Shown: positions 32,042 to 40,780, numbered from the stretch's first letter. The stretch: DNA of 46,866 nucleotides from Rhodocyclaceae bacterium UBA2271 (GCA_002347405.1 DDXB01000074.1:270-47135), one strand, 5' to 3'. Translations and numbers: made by a program. The notes: a model not told the origin generated them from the sequence alone.

Positions 32042-34222
32042 TCAGTCATGGCCGGCATCGGCGACCAGCGCCGGACGCACTGCCGGAGCTGCCGGCACAG
32101 TCGGTGCCGGCGAGAATGGCCGTAATGTATCCTGCGCGCCGACGGTCTTTTCCACCGTTGCGTATATCTTTTCAAGCGCCTGGTCGGAGGTGGCAAAAAA
32201 ACATTCTTCACCGATCGTTTTGCTCAGGCCAGTTGCGCGAATGACATCAAGCACCTGTTTTTTGAAACCGGAGAACAGCATCACCACACCATTTTCATGC
32301 AGTCGCTCGACCAGGTGATGAATGACTTCCTCCCCCGAAGCGTCGATTTCATTGATACCGTCGCAAACAACCAGCAAATAAGGCGCCTCGGGGTTCGCTG
32401 CAACAGCCTCGAGAATGGCATCCTCGAAGTAAGACACATTGGCGAAGTACAGCCGGCCATCGAAACGAACGGCAGTAACCACATCTGAGGCTGGCAGGTT
32501 GTTGACCTTGACGTCGCGCAACGTACCGTCCCGATAGCGACCGAGGATGGCAACGCGTGGTGTCATGGTGCGATAGAGATAGAGCACCAAAGCCAATCCC
32601 GCGCCAACCATGATGCCCTTGTCAAGATGCGGCGCAAACGCCAGGGTGCTGATAAAGGTCACGACGGCGGCAATGCCGTCATGCTTGTTCACCAGCCAGG
32701 CATGCTTGATCGCGCCAAAGTTGATCAGACCGACAACGGCCATGATGATGACAGCCGCCAACGCCGCCTGCGGCAAATAATAGAGCAACGGTGTCAGGAA
32801 CAACAACGTGAGCAGAACAATAAGACCTGTGAACACCGCCGACATGCCTGTTTTGGCACCGGCATTGAAGTTCACCGCCGAACGGGAAAAAGAGCCCGAC
32901 ACGGGAAAGGCCTGAGTCGTTGCACCGACAATATTGGCCAGACCCTGGCCAATCAGTTCCTGATTAGGGTCGACCTTGTCCTTGGTCTTGGCGGCGATGG
33001 CCTTGGCAATGGAAATCGCCTCCATGAACCCGACCAGGGAAATCACGAATGCCGCGCCGATCAGGCTCTTGATCATCTCCCAGTTGAGTGTCGGCAACTT
33101 GAACGATGGAAGCCCTTCCGGAATCTTGCCGATGACATCACCACCGCCAACGAGTTTGAAGCCGCCGTCCTTGACGCCGCGTACGTGATAAGTCGCGCCA
33201 TCGTCTTGCAAGCCGGCCGGCAAGCGGCTTGCCGCATAAATTCCGACAAACTGCCCCTGACCGTCCACCGCGCGAACCACCTGAACGCTGCGCAGGGACT
33301 TTTTCAACTCGGCAGCCTCCATTTCAAATATTTCTACGGAAATTCGCGTCGTTTCAAGAATGGCGTCGCGCGTCACCGCCTCAACACTGTGGTCGCCTCT
33401 GATCTTGTGCGCCTGCCTGGCTTCGGCTGCGGTTACCGCCACGACCTTGTTGGCATTGTCGATCCGCCGGTTGGCTTCCGCCTGGCGGGTGACCAGGGCC
33501 TTGAGTTCCTGGTCGGCAATTTGCTCGATCGTGCCGTAAGCGTTTCTCTCGAAGTGCAGCACCCATGAGGCGACACTGGTCACCACCACGGCAATCAGTA
33601 CACCTGGCAACCTGGGCGCCCACTTGCGTGCAGACCAGATTACGAGGATTGCCACAACCCCCATCGCCAGGGTCGGCAAATGCGTATCCCCTGCCTGCTT
33701 CATAACCCCCCAGATATCCACGATGAACGACTCCGAACGGCTCATGGAAACACCCAATAACTTGTTAACCTGGGACAAGCCGATAATCATCGCGGCGGCG
33801 TTGGTAAACCCGACAATCACCGGGTGGGAAAGAAAGTTGACAATCACGCCGAGCTTGAAAATGCCGAGGGTGAGCTGGATGGTCCCGACCAGCAATGCCA
33901 TCAGGATTGCCAGGGCAATAAACTGCTCGGAACCCGGCAAGGCAAGCGGCGCCAGAGTTGATGCCGTCAGTAACGATACAACGGCAACAGGACCGGTACC
34001 GAGCTGACTGGAGGACCCCCATAAAGAGGCAACCATCACCGGCAGGAATGCGGCATACAGGCCATAGTAGGCGGGCAGGCCGGCCAATTGGGCATACGCC
34101 ATGGATTGCGGCACCAGCACCAGTGCCACCGTCAAACCGGCAAAGAGATCCGCCCTGAGCGTTTCCCGGCTTAAGGGAAACCAGCCGAGAAAGGGCAATA
34201 GTTTTTTTATCGACAAGCTCAT
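32042..34222 (-). CDS. SulP-family anion transporter with STAS domain and central insertion, copy 1
   Basis: A 726-residue inner-membrane transporter. The N-terminal signature LVLVPQSMAYAQLAGLPAYYGLYAAF and the later VGFMEAISIAKAIAAKTKDKVDPNQELIGQGLANIVG define SulP. The C-terminus (about 575-685) is a STAS domain (VVCDGINEIDASGEEVIHHLVERL). Between membrane segments an insertion of about 150 residues (about 225-375) is partly coiled-coil-like and ends GGGDVIGKIPEGLPSF; typical SulP proteins lack it. It is shared with the SulP encoded at 38060. In this operon, bicarbonate is the likeliest substrate, as for BicA-type SulP proteins, but sulfate cannot be excluded. AGGA precedes the ATG. Confidence 0.9.
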   Translation of the reverse strand: MSLSIKKLLPFLGWFPLSRETLRADLFAGLTVALVLVPQSMAYAQLAGLPAYYGLYAAFLPVMVASLWGSSSQLGTGPVAVVSLLTASTLAPLALPGSEQFIALAILMALLVGTIQLTLGIFKLGVIVNFLSHPVIVGFTNAAAMIIGLSQVNKLLGVSMSRSESFIVDIWGVMKQAGDTHLPTLAMGVVAILVIWSARKWAPRLPGVLIAVVVTSVASWVLHFERNAYGTIEQIADQELKALVTRQAEANRRIDNANKVVAVTAAEARQAHKIRGDHSVEAVTRDAILETTRISVEIFEMEAAELKKSLRSVQVVRAVDGQGQFVGIYAASRLPAGLQDDGATYHVRGVKDGGFKLVGGGDVIGKIPEGLPSFKLPTLNWEMIKSLIGAAFVISLVGFMEAISIAKAIAAKTKDKVDPNQELIGQGLANIVGATTQAFPVSGSFSRSAVNFNAGAKTGMSAVFTGLIVLLTLLFLTPLLYYLPQAALAAVIIMAVVGLINFGAIKHAWLVNKHDGIAAVVTFISTLAFAPHLDKGIMVGAGLALVLYLYRTMTPRVAILGRYRDGTLRDVKVNNLPASDVVTAVRFDGRLYFANVSYFEDAILEAVAANPEAPYLLVVCDGINEIDASGEEVIHHLVERLHENGVVMLFSGFKKQVLDVIRATGLSKTIGEECFFATSDQALEKIYATVEKTVGAQDTLRPFSPAPTVPAAPAVRPALVADAGHD

Positions 34223-34256
34223 CGTTGCATCCTGGGGGTCATTGTCATAAATTGAA

Positions 34257-34640
34257 TCAGTCCTGGTTCGGTTCGATCATTACCAGCGGGCAAACCAGCT
34301 TGCGCCAGGGACTGGCGGATTTGCCGCTGCTGGCCACATTCCAGTTTTCGCGGGAATCAATCACCACGGTCGTGATGCACTCATGTGAGTTGGCATACCT
34401 GACGATTTCCCGTGGCCGCAGTTCCGGTATCCGGGTCAGGGTGCAATTAACGCCAGACTGGTGTAGCGCCTGCACAAAGTCTGTCATGGTGACGGGTAAT
34501 TCAATGCCGTCGGCAGGTACGAGAATATCGAGTCCCGCATCCATGCGTTGACACAGGCTGTGTGCGGCGGCCAGCAAACGCTGGCTGAGGTGATTCACGC
34601 GTGCAACGAGCAATACCATACGCCAGGGGTGTCCCTCCAT
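34257..34640 (-). CDS. Small USP-like protein, first gene of DAB operon
   Basis: A 127-residue soluble protein. The layout (WRMVLLVARVNHLSQRLLAAAHSLCQRMDAGLDILVP, then HECITTVVIDSRENW and a final LVCPLVMIEP) resembles a shortened universal-stress-protein fold, though the nucleotide-binding Gly motif is not clear. It begins about 90 bp downstream of the sigma54 promoter's expected start and ends 34 bp before the SulP gene. Similar small proteins sometimes accompany SulP transporters. I regard it as a possible cytoplasmic modulator of the transporter; confidence in the family is low, confidence that it is a gene is fair. Confidence 0.65.
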   Translation of the reverse strand: MEGHPWRMVLLVARVNHLSQRLLAAAHSLCQRMDAGLDILVPADGIELPVTMTDFVQALHQSGVNCTLTRIPELRPREIVRYANSHECITTVVIDSRENWNVASSGKSASPWRKLVCPLVMIEPNQD

Positions 34641-34740
34641 TACGACTCATTCCACCTGCCACAAACGGCTGGTTGCTGTGGATAACAATGAACGGTAATG
34701 CGCATCGGGTATTCCGTAAACATAAGGTAGCTGTTACTTC

Positions 34741-34755
34741 GCACAAGTCGTGCCA
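34741..34755 (-). promoter_or_regulatory. Sigma54 (-24/-12) promoter of the DAB carbon-uptake operon
   Basis: On the minus strand TGGCACGACTTGTGC, with GG and GC 10 bases apart and one mismatch to the sigma54 consensus, the same mismatch as the promoter at 22211. Expected start near 34730, reading toward the small gene and SulP. Confidence 0.85.
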
Positions 34756-34834
34756 TGCCCTCGACAACCACATAAGCCAATGAAATATCAGGTGATACCA
34801 CGCAGTACGCACCATACGATCGACCAAGCTGACC

Positions 34835-34849
34835 GTTGCTTGATGCAAC
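34835..34849. promoter_or_regulatory. Enhancer-like inverted repeat, proximal
   Basis: GTTGC-TTGAT-GCAAC, a perfect 5-bp-arm inverted repeat, centred about 112 bp upstream of the expected sigma54 start. Confidence 0.7.
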
Positions 34850-34901
34850 TTTAAATTTCGCAAACCGCGCAGACCCATGCAACATGAGGGTTAATGACGC
34901 A

Positions 34902-34935
34902 TTGCATTAGGCATGCCGCCTGTTGCATAATGCAA
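34902..34935. promoter_or_regulatory. Enhancer-like inverted repeats, distal pair
   Basis: TTGC-ATTAG-GCAT (34902-34914, one mismatch) and TTGC-ATAAT-GCAA (34923-34935, perfect). Centres are 21 bp apart, two helical turns, and about 178 and 199 bp upstream of the expected start. Paired sites on one DNA face are typical for NtrC-class activators. Confidence 0.7.
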
Positions 34936-34956
34936 TTCTCTTCGGTAACAACCTGC

Positions 34957-36423
34957 ATGAACTCCCTTCGTCAGAAACTTTTTTTCGGGTATGCGACGAT
35001 CGTGGCGCTGGTGGTCGCGCTTTCGCTGCTTTCGCTCATCGAACTGCGACTGCTGGAGCAGAAGATTGTCGCTGGCGCGCGCATCGCCCAATTTTTCGAC
35101 ATCTCGCTTGAAATTCGACGCTTCGAAAAGAACTACTTCCTTTACCATCAGGACTCCGACCTCACGGAGAATCGCACGTACGTTCACCGCGCGCGTTCCA
35201 TGTTGCGCGAGCACGCCGAGATCTTTGCCGCGCTCGGCAATTATGCGCAGGTGACCCGACTTGGCGACGACCTTGATCGCTACGCCATGTTGATAGATCA
35301 GTACGCAGCAAGTTCAAACGCAAGCGGTAACGCGACAGCTGGGAGCATCCGCAAGATCGGCAAGGAAATCGTGACCGTCGCCGAGGACTGGGCCAAGACC
35401 GAGCGAAAAACATTGCAGACACAACTTGACCGGCACCGCTTGATGCTGCTTGGCTCGGTGGCCTTCATCGGTCTGGCCGTGATTGGCATCGGCGGTTTGC
35501 TGGCGCGGCGCGTGCTTCGCCCGCTCAAGGAAATGGAGCGAAAGATGAAGGAGGTGGCCAGCGGGCACCGGGCCAAACTCGAGATGTCAAGCGACGAACG
35601 CGAATTCAAGTCGCTGACGCATGCCTTCAACCATGTCCTTCACGAGTTGGAGATACACCAGCGGCAACTCGTACATTCCGAAAAACTCGTCGCTCTCGGT
35701 ACGCTGCTTTCTGGGGTAGCTCACGAACTGAATAATCCGTTGTCGAATATTGCCACCTCAACACAGATTCTTGCTGAAGAAGCCATTGGCGAGAACGCGG
35801 CAGATGAAGTTGCCACGTTCCGTCGCGAACTCATTACGCAAATTGACGAGGAAACCTGGCGGGCCCGGCACATCGTCCGCTCGCTGCTCGACTACGCGCG
35901 TGACCGCGAATTTCACCATGAGGCTTTGCCATTGGCACCATTGGTCGAAGATACCTTGCGCCTGGTCCGCGGACAGATACCGGCTTCGATAACAATTACC
36001 GTGCAGATTCCGGAAACGCTGGCGGCCTCGTGTGACCGCCAGCGTCTGCAGCAGGTGCTGCTCAATCTGGTACGTAACGCCGCCGACGCCATGCCCGACG
36101 GCGGCGAAGTACGCATCTCGGCTCGCCTAACGCATGAGCCATGCGTGGCGCAACCGCCGGAGCGGTTGGTCTTTGGCCAATGCACCAATGAGGCCGAGGC
36201 GGTCGAAATCGAGGTGAATGACAATGGCAGTGGTATTGCGTCGGCTACCCTGCCGCGCATCTTCGATCCATTTTTCACCACCAAGGAAGTCGGCAAGGGG
36301 ATGGGGCTGGGGCTATTCATCGTGTTTGAAATCATCGAGGAGCATGGCGGCTGCATCGCGGTCGAAAGCAAAGACGGCCGCGGAACCACTTTCACCATTC
36401 GTCTGCCTCTGGAGAAGTCATGA
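34957..36423 (+). CDS. Membrane sensor histidine kinase (NtrB/ZraS-like)
   Basis: A 488-residue kinase. Segment 1 (LFFGYATIVALVVALSLLSLIEL) and segment 2 (LMLLGSVAFIGLAVIGIGGLLA, about 165-187) enclose a helical periplasmic sensor with FEKNYFLYHQDSD. HAMP follows, then HisKA with His256 (GVAHELNNPLSN), then the ATPase domain (LNLVRNAADAMPDGG, NDNGSGI, FDPFFTTKEVGKGMGLGLF). I place the start at the ATG at 34957; the longer frame from 34894 would overlap the enhancer-like sites. It overlaps the regulator gene by 4 bp (ATGA). It should phosphorylate that regulator in response to an unknown periplasmic or membrane signal, possibly linked to inorganic carbon. Confidence 0.92.
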   Translation: MNSLRQKLFFGYATIVALVVALSLLSLIELRLLEQKIVAGARIAQFFDISLEIRRFEKNYFLYHQDSDLTENRTYVHRARSMLREHAEIFAALGNYAQVTRLGDDLDRYAMLIDQYAASSNASGNATAGSIRKIGKEIVTVAEDWAKTERKTLQTQLDRHRLMLLGSVAFIGLAVIGIGGLLARRVLRPLKEMERKMKEVASGHRAKLEMSSDEREFKSLTHAFNHVLHELEIHQRQLVHSEKLVALGTLLSGVAHELNNPLSNIATSTQILAEEAIGENAADEVATFRRELITQIDEETWRARHIVRSLLDYARDREFHHEALPLAPLVEDTLRLVRGQIPASITITVQIPETLAASCDRQRLQQVLLNLVRNAADAMPDGGEVRISARLTHEPCVAQPPERLVFGQCTNEAEAVEIEVNDNGSGIASATLPRIFDPFFTTKEVGKGMGLGLFIVFEIIEEHGGCIAVESKDGRGTTFTIRLPLEKS

Positions 36424-37778
36424 GCAAGGGAAGGCTGTTGATCATCGACGACGAAAGGGTCGCCGTCAAAAACCTGGAGCACGTCCTGAAGAAGGAAGGC
36501 TACGAGGTGCTCGCCACGCAGAGCAGCGTTAACGCACTGGCCCAGCTCGACAAGCAAGCCTTCGACGTGGTCCTCACCGATCTGCGGATGGAAAAGATCG
36601 ACGGCATGCAGATTTTGCAAAAATGCCGCGAGAACCACCCGGATACCGAGGTGATCCTGATCACGGGTTTTGCCACGCTCGAATCCGCGGTTGAAGCCAT
36701 GAAACACGGTGCCTTTTACTATATTGCCAAGCCATTCCGGCTCGACGAGGTGCGCAAGGTAGTGGCCGAAGCGCTGGCAAAGGTCCATCTGCGCGCCGAA
36801 AATCGGGCGTTGCGCGAGCAGGTTGAAAGTTTCCAGGGCAAGGTACGCATCATCACGCAGAATGCAGAGATGCAAGCCTTGCTTGAGATGGCAAGGCAAA
36901 TTGCGCCAACCGACTGTAATGTGCTGCTCACCGGCGAATCCGGCACCGGCAAGGAACTGTTCGCCCGCTATCTGCATCACCACAGTCGGCGTGGCGAAAA
37001 CCCGTTTCTCGCCATCAATTGCGGCGCATTCAATGAGGAATTGCTGGCCAACGAACTGTTCGGCCATGTCAAGGGTGCCTTCACCGGGGCCGCGGCAGAT
37101 AAAAAGGGCTTGCTCGAAGCGGCAGCGGGCGGCACCCTGTTCCTCGACGAAATCACCGAGATGTCCCCGGCAATGCAGGTCAAGTTGCTGCGCGCGCTTC
37201 AGGAACGCGAAGTATTGCCGCTGGGCGCCACCCGTCCCATCAAGTTAAACGTGCGTTTCGTCGCCGCGACAAACCGCGACATACCGGAAATGATCAAGAA
37301 TGGCGCGTTCCGCCAGGACCTCTGGTTCCGGCTCAATGTCGTCAACCTGCACGTTCCGCCGCTGTCACAACGGCGCGAAGACATCCCGCTGCTGGCATAC
37401 CACTTTCTTGCCAAGTGTGCGGCGCGCATGAATAAACCGGTGACCCAAATTGCACCACAGGCCATGGACATCCTCAAGGCCTACGACTTTCCCGGAAACG
37501 TCCGCGAGCTTGAAAACATCGTCGAGCGCGGCGTCGCCATTACCCATGACGGGGTTATTGAAACCACAAGCCTGCCTGACGACCTGCGTGACTTGGCGAT
37601 CTGCACCTTCCGCAAGAAAGAGGGGCGGCTACCCTCGCTCGGCGAACAGGAACGCGACTACATCCATTGGGTTCTTCAGGAAGCCGGCGGCAACCAGACC
37701 CTGGCCGCGCAAATCCTTGGCATCGACCGCGTCTCGCTGTGGCGCAAGCTCAAGCGCTACGATCTGGAAAAAACCTGA
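36420..37778 (+). CDS. NtrC-class sigma54 response regulator
   Basis: A 452-residue activator with three domains. The receiver has Asp54 (VVLTDLRMEK). The AAA+ domain has Walker A GESGTGKE (172-179), the sigma54-contact loop GAFTGA (219-224) and Walker B GGTLFLDEI. The C-terminal Fis-type helix-turn-helix reads GGNQTLAAQILGIDRVSLWRKLKRYDL. It is translationally coupled to the kinase. The nearby sigma54 promoters, each with TTGC-N5-GCAA-type repeats upstream, are its likely targets. Signal and regulon size are unknown. Confidence 0.95.
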   Translation: MSKGRLLIIDDERVAVKNLEHVLKKEGYEVLATQSSVNALAQLDKQAFDVVLTDLRMEKIDGMQILQKCRENHPDTEVILITGFATLESAVEAMKHGAFYYIAKPFRLDEVRKVVAEALAKVHLRAENRALREQVESFQGKVRIITQNAEMQALLEMARQIAPTDCNVLLTGESGTGKELFARYLHHHSRRGENPFLAINCGAFNEELLANELFGHVKGAFTGAAADKKGLLEAAAGGTLFLDEITEMSPAMQVKLLRALQEREVLPLGATRPIKLNVRFVAATNRDIPEMIKNGAFRQDLWFRLNVVNLHVPPLSQRREDIPLLAYHFLAKCAARMNKPVTQIAPQAMDILKAYDFPGNVRELENIVERGVAITHDGVIETTSLPDDLRDLAICTFRKKEGRLPSLGEQERDYIHWVLQEAGGNQTLAAQILGIDRVSLWRKLKRYDLEKT

Positions 37779-37850
37779 AAGTCGGCGCTGGCGCGACGGC
37801 GTGCCCCGCAGCGGGTATGAAATGCCCCGCAGCGGGTACGGCGACAGCCG
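37776..37850. repeat. Short element followed by twin ccccgcagcgggta repeats
   Basis: Begins in the regulator's stop codon with TGAAAGTCGGCGCTGGC, the reverse of the common core, then two direct copies of 'tgccccgcagcgggta' (about 37801 and 37822) ending 'cggcgacagccgtctcgcc'. A related block occurs at 1446-1470. Confidence 0.7.
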
Positions 37851-38059
37851 TCTCGCCACGAACATGGGAGCGGCGATTCCTCAAGGAAATAGATGACACC
37901 AATCAAACTCATAACATAGCTTTATTCTAATATACCGAGAGGCGCGCTAAAATGCGTCACATTTTGCAACGCCTCCGTTGTTTCCCGCAGCGAAACCGGC
38001 GATTTGATTTCTAGCCGGAGGTGGCACGCCCTTCCAACATCACCCGCCGAATTGACCCG

Positions 38060-40216
38060 ATGATTGCCTCGTCCTGGCTACTGCGCTTCTTTCCGTTTCT
38101 TGCCTGGTTTCCCGTCAACTCGATCATTCTGCGTGGCGACCTGATCGCCGGCATCACCGGCGCACTGGTGCTGGTGCCCAAGGCGATGGCCTACGCCCAA
38201 CTGGCCGGACTGCCGGTCTATTTCGGCCTCTATACCGCCTTCATCCCGGCCATCCTCGGCGCGCTGTGGGGTTCCAGCCGCCAACTGGCGACCGGCCCGG
38301 TGGCCATCGTCTCGCTGATGACCGCCGCCGCCGTGGTACCGCTGGCGATGCCGGGGAGCGAGGACTTCATCGGCCTGGTACTGCTGCTTACCCTGCTGGT
38401 CGGCATCATCCAGTTCAGCCTCGGCGCCCTCAAGCTCGGCACCATCGTCAACTTTGTCTCGCATCCGGTGATCCTCGGCTTCATGAACGCGGCGGCGATC
38501 ATCATCGCCCTGTCGCAGCTCGACATGCTGCTCGGCATCCCCAAGGGCCGCAGCGACTTCTTCCTCAAGGACATCTGGGAAATGCTCGGCTACCTGCCGC
38601 TGACCCACCTGCCCACGCTCGCCATGTCGGCCTTCGCCCTGGCGCTGATGCTGGTGCTGAAAAAGATTCCCTTCCTGTCCAAGCCCAGTATCCTGATCGC
38701 CGTGATCATCACCACCCTGATCAGCTATGCCATTGGTTTTGAGCATAAATCTCATGGGGTGCCCGAACAGATCGCCGATCCCGCCACCCGCTCCTTTGTC
38801 ACCGGCTACATTCAGACCGATGCGCAGATCGCGGCGATCAACGGCGTCATCACCGCCCGCTCGGCCGCCATGCGGGCCGCGGAAAAGGAGCACAGCGAGC
38901 GCTCCGTCGTCAATCTGTCGCATCAGATCGATCTGCTGCATATCGAACTGGCGGGCGCGGAGCAGCAGAACAAGAAACGCATGCATCAGTTGCGCCGCGT
39001 CACTTTCGAGCGCGGTCGCGCGCCGGAGGACGAAGCGGCACTGCTCTATCTGACCGGTCAGGTACCGGCCGGCGTCGAAACCGACGGTCGCCAGTGGCAC
39101 ATCAAAAAGATTGAGAATGGCACCCTCAATCTCGTCGGCGGCGGCGACGTCATCGGCAAGGTGCCGGAGGGCCTGCCCGCCTTCCGCATCCCCACGCTCG
39201 GCCTCGACGCGATCCTGTCGCTGCTGTCGGCGGCGCTGATCATCGCGCTGGTCGCGTTTATGGAGTCGATTTCCATGGCCAAGGCCTTGGCGGCCAACTC
39301 CAAGCAGCGCGTCGACCCCAACCAGGAACTGATCGGCCAGGGCCTGTCCAATCTTGGCGGTGCCTTCTTCCAGTGCTACCCGGCCTGCGGTTCCTTCACC
39401 GGTTCCGCCATCAACCTGCAGGCGGGCGCCAAGACCGGCTTCGCCATGGTCTTCAACGGCCTGTTCGTCGCCGTGACGCTGCTGTTCCTGACGCCTTTAC
39501 TCTATCACCTGCCCAAGGCCGTGCTGGCGGTGATCATCCTGCTGGCCGTGGCCGGCCTGATCACCCCCGCCGCGCTCCGGCACACCTGGCGCGCCAGCCG
39601 TTTCGACGGCATCGCCGCGCTGGTCACCTTCGTCGCCACCCTCGCCTTCGCGCCGCATCTCGACAAGGGCGTCATGATCGGCGCGGCGCTGGCCATCCTG
39701 CTGCACATGTACCACACCATGTCGCCGCGCGTCGCCATCCTCGGCCGCTTCAAGGACGGTACGCTGCGCGACGCCAAGGTGAACAACCTGCCGGCCTCCG
39801 ATGTCATCACCGCCGTGCGCTTCGATGGCAGGCTGTATTTCGCCAACGTCTCCCATTTCGAGGACGCCATTCTCGAAGCGGTGGCGGCAAACCCCGCAGC
39901 GCCCTATCTGCTGATCGTCGGCAACGGCATCAACGACCTCGACGCTTCCGGCGAGGAAGTCATCCACCATCTCGTCGATCGCCTCAACGAGAACGGTACC
40001 GTCGTGCTGTTCGCCGGTCTAAAAAAACAGGTGCTTGACGTGATACGGGCAACCGGGCTCTGGGAAAAAATCGGCGCGCGGCGCTTCTTCGCCACCTCCG
40101 AACAGGCACTCCAGGCGATCTATTCGCGTGCTGAATACGCCGACGAGGATGACCCGTTCAAGCCGCCGCCGCGCGCCCCGCGCACCAATTCTCTCGCCAC
40201 CAAATTGCACGACTGA
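38060..40216 (+). CDS. SulP-family anion transporter with STAS domain and central insertion, copy 2
   Basis: A 718-residue transporter closely related to the SulP at 32042-34222. Both share LVLVPxxMAYAQLAGLP, a central insertion of about 150 residues ending LVGGGDVIGKVPEGLPAFRIP, the MESISMAKALAA segment and a C-terminal STAS domain (IVGNGINDLDASGEEVIHHLVDRL). I chose the ATG at 38060 because it aligns with the start of copy 1; a GTG at 38021 is possible but overlaps the GGAGG that would be its own ribosome-binding site. It heads a run with a CBS protein and a DASS symporter. Substrate bicarbonate or sulfate, undecided. No sigma54 promoter is seen in front of it. Confidence 0.88.
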   Translation: MIASSWLLRFFPFLAWFPVNSIILRGDLIAGITGALVLVPKAMAYAQLAGLPVYFGLYTAFIPAILGALWGSSRQLATGPVAIVSLMTAAAVVPLAMPGSEDFIGLVLLLTLLVGIIQFSLGALKLGTIVNFVSHPVILGFMNAAAIIIALSQLDMLLGIPKGRSDFFLKDIWEMLGYLPLTHLPTLAMSAFALALMLVLKKIPFLSKPSILIAVIITTLISYAIGFEHKSHGVPEQIADPATRSFVTGYIQTDAQIAAINGVITARSAAMRAAEKEHSERSVVNLSHQIDLLHIELAGAEQQNKKRMHQLRRVTFERGRAPEDEAALLYLTGQVPAGVETDGRQWHIKKIENGTLNLVGGGDVIGKVPEGLPAFRIPTLGLDAILSLLSAALIIALVAFMESISMAKALAANSKQRVDPNQELIGQGLSNLGGAFFQCYPACGSFTGSAINLQAGAKTGFAMVFNGLFVAVTLLFLTPLLYHLPKAVLAVIILLAVAGLITPAALRHTWRASRFDGIAALVTFVATLAFAPHLDKGVMIGAALAILLHMYHTMSPRVAILGRFKDGTLRDAKVNNLPASDVITAVRFDGRLYFANVSHFEDAILEAVAANPAAPYLLIVGNGINDLDASGEEVIHHLVDRLNENGTVVLFAGLKKQVLDVIRATGLWEKIGARRFFATSEQALQAIYSRAEYADEDDPFKPPPRAPRTNSLATKLHD

Positions 40217-40258
40217 ACACCACCTCCCATCAAACAGGATTCCACCAAGGAGATTTCC

Positions 40259-40780
40259 ATGTCACTCACCGGCACCACCAGGGAGCTGCTTATTCCCCTG
40301 GCCAGATTTCCGCATGTCCGCAGCGACTCATCATTGCGCGATGTCTTTGCCAAGATGCATGCCCTTTCCGGCACGGCAGAACTTTTTCGCAACGTTCTGG
40401 TGGTCGATGACAAGGACCGATTGATCGGCATACTTGGCCTGAAAAACCTGCTGAACGCCCTGCTGCCGGAGTATTTGAAAAGCGCGTCCCATTTCGAGGG
40501 CGCCGGAGATGACCTCAGCAGCCTGGCCGCACTGTGGCAGGATGATTGCGAGGAAGCCTGCCGCTCGGCCCACAAGATTATTGTCAAAGACTATGTCACG
40601 CCGGTATCCGCAGCCATCAAGATCGATGACCCGCTGACCATAGCCGTATTCCTCTTCGCTACCACGCCAGCCAACATATTGCCGGTGACGGACAACAAAC
40701 GATTGGTCGGTGTGCTGCGCCTGGTCGACCTGTTCGACGAAGTAGCCAGCGAAGTTCTCTGCCAACAGGTGGCACGATGA
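40259..40780 (+). CDS. CBS-domain pair protein
   Basis: A 173-residue cytoplasmic protein with two CBS motifs. The first has SSLRDVFAKMHALSGTAELFRNVLVVDDKDRLIGILGLKNLL, the second AAIKIDDPLTIAVFLFATTPANILPVTDNKRLVGVLRLVDLF. CBS pairs bind adenine nucleotides and control enzymes or transporters. AAGGAG precedes the ATG. It overlaps the DASS gene by 4 bp (ATGA) and follows the SulP gene by 42 bp, so it is probably an energy-state sensor for one or both transporters; this is inferred. Confidence 0.85.
   Translation: MSLTGTTRELLIPLARFPHVRSDSSLRDVFAKMHALSGTAELFRNVLVVDDKDRLIGILGLKNLLNALLPEYLKSASHFEGAGDDLSSLAALWQDDCEEACRSAHKIIVKDYVTPVSAAIKIDDPLTIAVFLFATTPANILPVTDNKRLVGVLRLVDLFDEVASEVLCQQVAR

Larger units (their letters stand above)
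34641..34956. promoter_or_regulatory. Divergent control region between DAB operon and its two-component genes
   Basis: A 316-bp gene-free region. It holds, from left to right, the untranslated leader of the operon, the sigma54 promoter (34741-34755, minus), one enhancer-like repeat (34835-34849), and two more (34902-34914, 34923-34935) just before the kinase start codon. The promoter of the kinase gene must overlap the last two repeats, which suggests autoregulation. Confidence 0.75.

Noticed and set aside
38015..38035. TGGCACG at 38022 as a third sigma54 promoter for the second SulP gene
   Set aside because: The -24-like half matches but there is no GC at the required -12 distance, and it overlaps the start region of the gene.
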